From CAJVXI01 sp036444215 (GTDB taxonomy: Bacteria > Patescibacteriota > Minisyncoccia > UBA6257 > UBA9933): a stretch of DNA of 8,017 bases. The stretch is taken from NCBI GenBank assembly GCA_036444215.1, contig JAZGAA010000011.1, positions 1 to 8,017 on the forward strand, in the 5' to 3' direction. Below the pieces are notes generated by a model, which was given only the letters and a program-made list of their open reading frames with translations, made no database searches and was not told where the DNA came from. Both the position numbers and the translations under genes were made by a program. Numbering within the stretch: position 1 is the first letter of the stretch; every line of letters starts with the position of its first letter. Shown here in pieces: positions 6,500 through 8,017 of this stretch.

Positions 6500-6671
6500 T
6501 TCACCATCCCTTGAATACTCTCGGGATTGAATTTTATCCGGGGCCTCGAAGCCCTCTAGTTTATTGCACCAAGTTTCAAATTTATTTTATCAAATTTTTT
6601 GCATAAAAAAAAGACCCTTAGAAAGTTTTTAAGTTCCTAAGGGCCGTAAAGAATCAAAGTGTTTAAGATTC
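6500..6671 (-). other. Gap between variable-region gene and TR-like repeat
   Basis: 172 bases with no supported gene. It holds the terminator at 6605-6643, an AT-rich stretch after it (6600-6565) with a GATAAAATA sequence that could be a weak -10 element for transcription into the repeat and mreD, and a small GC-rich hairpin at 6554-6541 (GGGCT, loop TCGA, GGCCC). The bases 6519-6497 (TCAAGGGATGGTGAAATGG on the minus strand) loosely resemble the stretch of the target gene that encodes QRNGESG, which suggests that the template copy once extended further upstream or derives from a second target copy. Confidence 0.4.
6605..6643 (-). terminator. Rho-independent terminator of the variable-region gene
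   Basis: On the minus strand CCCTTAG (6643-6637), a 15-base loop and CTAAGGG (6621-6615) make a perfect 7-bp stem followed by TCTTTTTTTT. It starts about 30 bases after the stop of the upstream gene. It would close the transcription unit of that gene and separate it from mreD. In well-studied DGRs a hairpin beside the target's variable region helps homing; this one has the U tract and large loop of an ordinary terminator, so I do not assign it that role. Confidence 0.85.
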
Positions 6672-7328
6672 TCAGGAATTGCGGGAGAAAACTCGGCAGC
6701 CACCACCCCACGCACTCGGATCCCCGACAGAATAAGCGTACACGCGCCAGCCGCCGCCACTCCAGTAGCAGCGAACCGCCCAAAGCACGCCAGCAACATT
6801 TCTAAGATAGAAGATGTTAGCGTAGCCATTGGTCAGCAAAGCCCCACTCTCACCATTCCTTTGTTTTTCTATGAGAAAAAACATTGTGGAAAGTGAGGTT
6901 TCCGCCCTATTTTCGCCGCCGAGCTCGTTGATAATCGGAATGTCTCTTGATGATTTCTTGAGCTTGTGATAACAAAGCGCGGTTTCAACAATTGGCTCCT
7001 CGATTTTATTGAGGAAATTCGCGCGAAAGTTGTCGCCAAGATAAGAAATCTTCACGCGGGCTTTTTCGCTTGTGTCCACAAAAAAGTTGTCCTTCGCGAT
7101 GAACTTTTCTCTCGCGGGAATATTAACGGCGCCGATAAATTCAAGAATAGTATCAGCAATAATTCCTGTCCAGCATTTTTTCTTACGAAGGAACTTCTTT
7201 TCCTCAGTAAACCATTCCTGCCCGGAGTCGCCTCCGAGTTTTTCTGCAAGATCGCAGATAACTCCCAATCTGTCATTGGGGAGATCCACGATCTTTCTTA
7301 CTGCTTGGCCGAGCATATCTTTTGCCAT
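6672..7328 (-). CDS. Conserved CPR protein with DGR-type variable C-terminus
   Basis: 218 residues from the ATG at 7328, which sits 6 bases after a perfect AAGGAGG; an in-frame TTG at 7334 directly abuts that SD and is rejected. Residues 1-50 (start MAKDMLGQAVRKIVDLPNDR) and 66-165 form a soluble region of unknown function with ISYLGDNF and IEEPI segments. I recall similar proteins in Parcubacteria but cannot name a domain. Residues about 165-218 form a compact tail, GYANIFYLRNVAGVLWAV followed by a Trp/Gly/Ser/Tyr-rich stretch and ending RVFSRNS. The stretch 186-212 alternates constant residues (W, V, SV, P, G) with positions filled by R, Y, S, G, D and C, codons reachable from AAY by adenine change. 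No signal peptide or membrane segment is visible. Its base composition looks richer in GC than the flanking genes. Confidence 0.8.
   Translation of the reverse strand: MAKDMLGQAVRKIVDLPNDRLGVICDLAEKLGGDSGQEWFTEEKKFLRKKKCWTGIIADTILEFIGAVNIPAREKFIAKDNFFVDTSEKARVKISYLGDNFRANFLNKIEEPIVETALCYHKLKKSSRDIPIINELGGENRAETSLSTMFFLIEKQRNGESGALLTNGYANIFYLRNVAGVLWAVRCYWSGGGWRVYAYSVGDPSAWGGGCRVFSRNS
6675..6795 (-). repeat. Putative DGR variable region (VR) at the 3' end of the target gene
   Basis: The 3' end of the 218-residue gene, from VAGVLWAV to the codon before the stop. Its first 49 bases (6795-6747) match the TR-like copy at 6476-6428 with substitutions concentrated at template adenines: CAC to CGC, AAC to TAC, AAC to AGT, GAT to GGC, AGC to GGC. 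Beyond 6747 the template counterpart is lost, so the full extent of the VR is inferred from the residue pattern. VRs at the extreme 3' end of target genes are the rule in DGRs. Confidence 0.6.
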
Positions 7329-7334
7329 GGTCAA

Positions 7335-7341
7335 CCTCCTT
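7335..7341 (-). promoter_or_regulatory. Perfect Shine-Dalgarno AAGGAGG
   Basis: AAGGAGG stands 6 bases before the ATG at 7328 and fixes that start. It is the only consensus SD in front of any gene in the window; the housekeeping genes rely on overlaps or AT-rich leaders. Confidence 0.9.
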
Positions 7342-7356
7342 AAAACTTTGATATTT

Positions 7357-7373
7357 ATTCGCCAAGGGCGAAT
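7357..7373 (-). promoter_or_regulatory. 5'-UTR hairpin or operator-like dyad
   Basis: ATTCGCC, loop CTT and GGCGAAT form a perfect 7-bp stem, about 20 bases after the predicted transcription start and 15 bases before the SD. It could stabilise the mRNA, respond to a regulator or be a protein-binding dyad. No U tract follows, so it is not a terminator. Confidence 0.55.
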
Positions 7374-7397
7374 TTGTGAAAGACCTAATTAACCATA

Positions 7398-7425
7398 ATT
7401 ATACACATATTCCAAAATTTGTCAA
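7398..7425 (-). promoter_or_regulatory. Consensus sigma70-type promoter of the variable-region gene
   Basis: TTGACA (7425-7420) and TATAAT (7403-7398) are both perfect, with a 16-base spacer. The promoter starts within 15 bases of the mreC stop. Transcription would begin near 7391, giving a leader of about 60 bases. The gene is thus a separately and probably strongly expressed unit within the mre cluster. Confidence 0.8.
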
Positions 7426-7437
7426 GACCAAAGATCA

Positions 7438-8017
7438 CTATCTATTTATTACAATATAAACCTCTCTTAAATCATTAATATTATACGGCATTTTCAAGCG
7501 GGCTTCTTTAAAAAGATTACTATTAGTTTGTTTAACTTTGATAATTTCGCCGATTTTCAAACCATAAGGGAAATCTGAACCAGCTGAATAAACCGCATCG
7601 CCAACTTGTATGGGCATATCTTTTTCAAAGAGAGTGATTTTTGGCTCAATGCCAGCTGTTAAAAGAGCATCAATTTCATCTTGGCTAATCCTGACCGGTA
7701 ATTGCCATTGGGGGTCAAATACTGTCCGGACAATACTCTTATTCTCAAAAACCTCAATTATCTGACCAAGTAAAATATTTTTTCCTACAGTAACAACCAC
7801 TCCTTCTTTCACCCCGTGTTTTTTTCCGACATTTAAAGTAAGTGTATTATTAACATTAAACGGATAAGTGGAAAAAACTTTGGCTAATAAGTATTTATTG
7901 TCTAATTCCTGATTCATAATTCCTAATTCCTGATTCCTTTGTATTTGCGCTTCTAAATCTTCAACTTTCTGCTTTAATAACAAATTTTCTTGATAAATAT
8001 CGCCCCGACTGAAGAAA
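7438..8017 (-). CDS. mreC: MreC, rod-shape-determining protein (5' end outside window)
   Basis: The frame is open through the window edge, so 193 C-terminal residues are seen and the N-terminal membrane anchor is missing. The visible part begins with a coiled-coil segment (YQENLLLKQKVEDLEAQ), as in MreC, followed by the beta-domain: VNNTLTLNVGKKHGVKEGVV, a V(T)VGKNILLGQIIEV motif, IVRTVFDPQWQLPVRI and the late DFPYGLKIGEI motif characteristic of MreC. MreC is a periplasmic or extracytoplasmic scaffold that binds PBP2 and activates it. A 21-base in-frame repeat (7902-7936) encodes NQELGIM-NQELD within the coiled coil. It ends VYIVINR at a TAG with no terminator, directly before the promoter of the accessory cassette. 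Confidence 0.93.
   Translation of the reverse strand, partial: FFSRGDIYQENLLLKQKVEDLEAQIQRNQELGIMNQELDNKYLLAKVFSTYPFNVNNTLTLNVGKKHGVKEGVVVTVGKNILLGQIIEVFENKSIVRTVFDPQWQLPVRISQDEIDALLTAGIEPKITLFEKDMPIQVGDAVYSAGSDFPYGLKIGEIIKVKQTNSNLFKEARLKMPYNINDLREVYIVINR
7902..7936. repeat. In-frame direct repeat within mreC
   Basis: CTAATTCCTGATTC occurs at 7902-7915 and again at 7923-7936, period 21 (seven codons). On the coding strand it adds a second NQEL unit to the coiled coil. It looks like a slippage-type duplication. Confidence 0.7.

Noticed and set aside
6605..6643. DGR homing hairpin next to the VR
   Set aside because: Known homing hairpins have GC-rich stems and tetraloops close to the end of the VR. 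This one has a 15-base loop and a U tract, which fits an ordinary terminator.
6629..6829. Alternative minus-strand frame over the VR and terminator
   Set aside because: It is a shifted frame of the real gene, rich in Ala/Gly only because of the GC-rich VR, and it reads through the terminator hairpin.
7329..7334. TTG start at 7334 for the variable-region protein
   Set aside because: It directly abuts the AAGGAGG, leaving no spacing, whereas the ATG at 7328 has the ideal 6 bases.
6966..7392. Two long overlapping open frames on the plus strand opposite the variable-region gene
   Set aside because: They are antisense to a gene with a consensus promoter, perfect SD and recognisable family pattern, they show no motif of their own, and one runs through the promoter region.

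Overview
The window looks like part of a Patescibacteria (Candidate Phyla Radiation, Parcubacteria-like) chromosome. The reasons are AT-rich compact coding, ATGA/TAATG gene overlaps, almost no Shine-Dalgarno sequences in front of the housekeeping genes, TGA used as a stop (so not the recoded Gracilibacteria/Absconditabacteria), and gene versions typical of that group, such as a TpiA with an enlarged loop 6. Every supported gene lies on the minus strand, so transcription runs from base 8017 towards base 1.

Layout in the direction of transcription: (1) 8017-7438, the 3' two thirds or so of mreC, cut by the window edge. (2) 7440-6296, an accessory cassette that splits mreC from mreD. It has its own consensus promoter, a 5'-UTR hairpin, a perfect SD, a 218-residue gene with a diversity-generating-retroelement (DGR)-type variable region at its C-terminus, a rho-independent terminator, a second template-like copy of the start of that region, and a short ORF tail resembling the C-terminal end of a DGR reverse transcriptase. 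I read this as a DGR in canonical order (target with VR, then TR, then RT) whose RT has been almost wholly deleted. (3) 6299-3948, mreD and the transpeptidase PBP2 (mrdA), separated by tandem 18-bp palindromes. (4) 3955-131, galT, a small-multidrug-export-like membrane protein, tpiA, an anchored alpha/beta hydrolase and a GtrA-family membrane protein, the last four joined by 1-4 base overlaps. (5) 134-1, a consensus promoter overlapping the GtrA stop, followed by a short structured transcript or leader ending in a UUCG-loop hairpin.

MreC, MreD and PBP2 belong to the elongasome that guides lateral peptidoglycan synthesis. GalT and TpiA are sugar-phosphate enzymes. GtrA-like proteins usually help move lipid-linked sugars across the membrane. 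The neighbourhood is therefore cell-envelope and central-sugar metabolism, with a protein-diversifying element embedded in it.

The most interesting signal is the pair of related blocks at 6428-6476 and 6747-6795. They are identical over their first 23 coding-strand bases, then differ at 5 of the 7 adenines of the template-like copy but at only 3 of its 42 other bases. That is the adenine-specific pattern expected of DGR mutagenic retrohoming.
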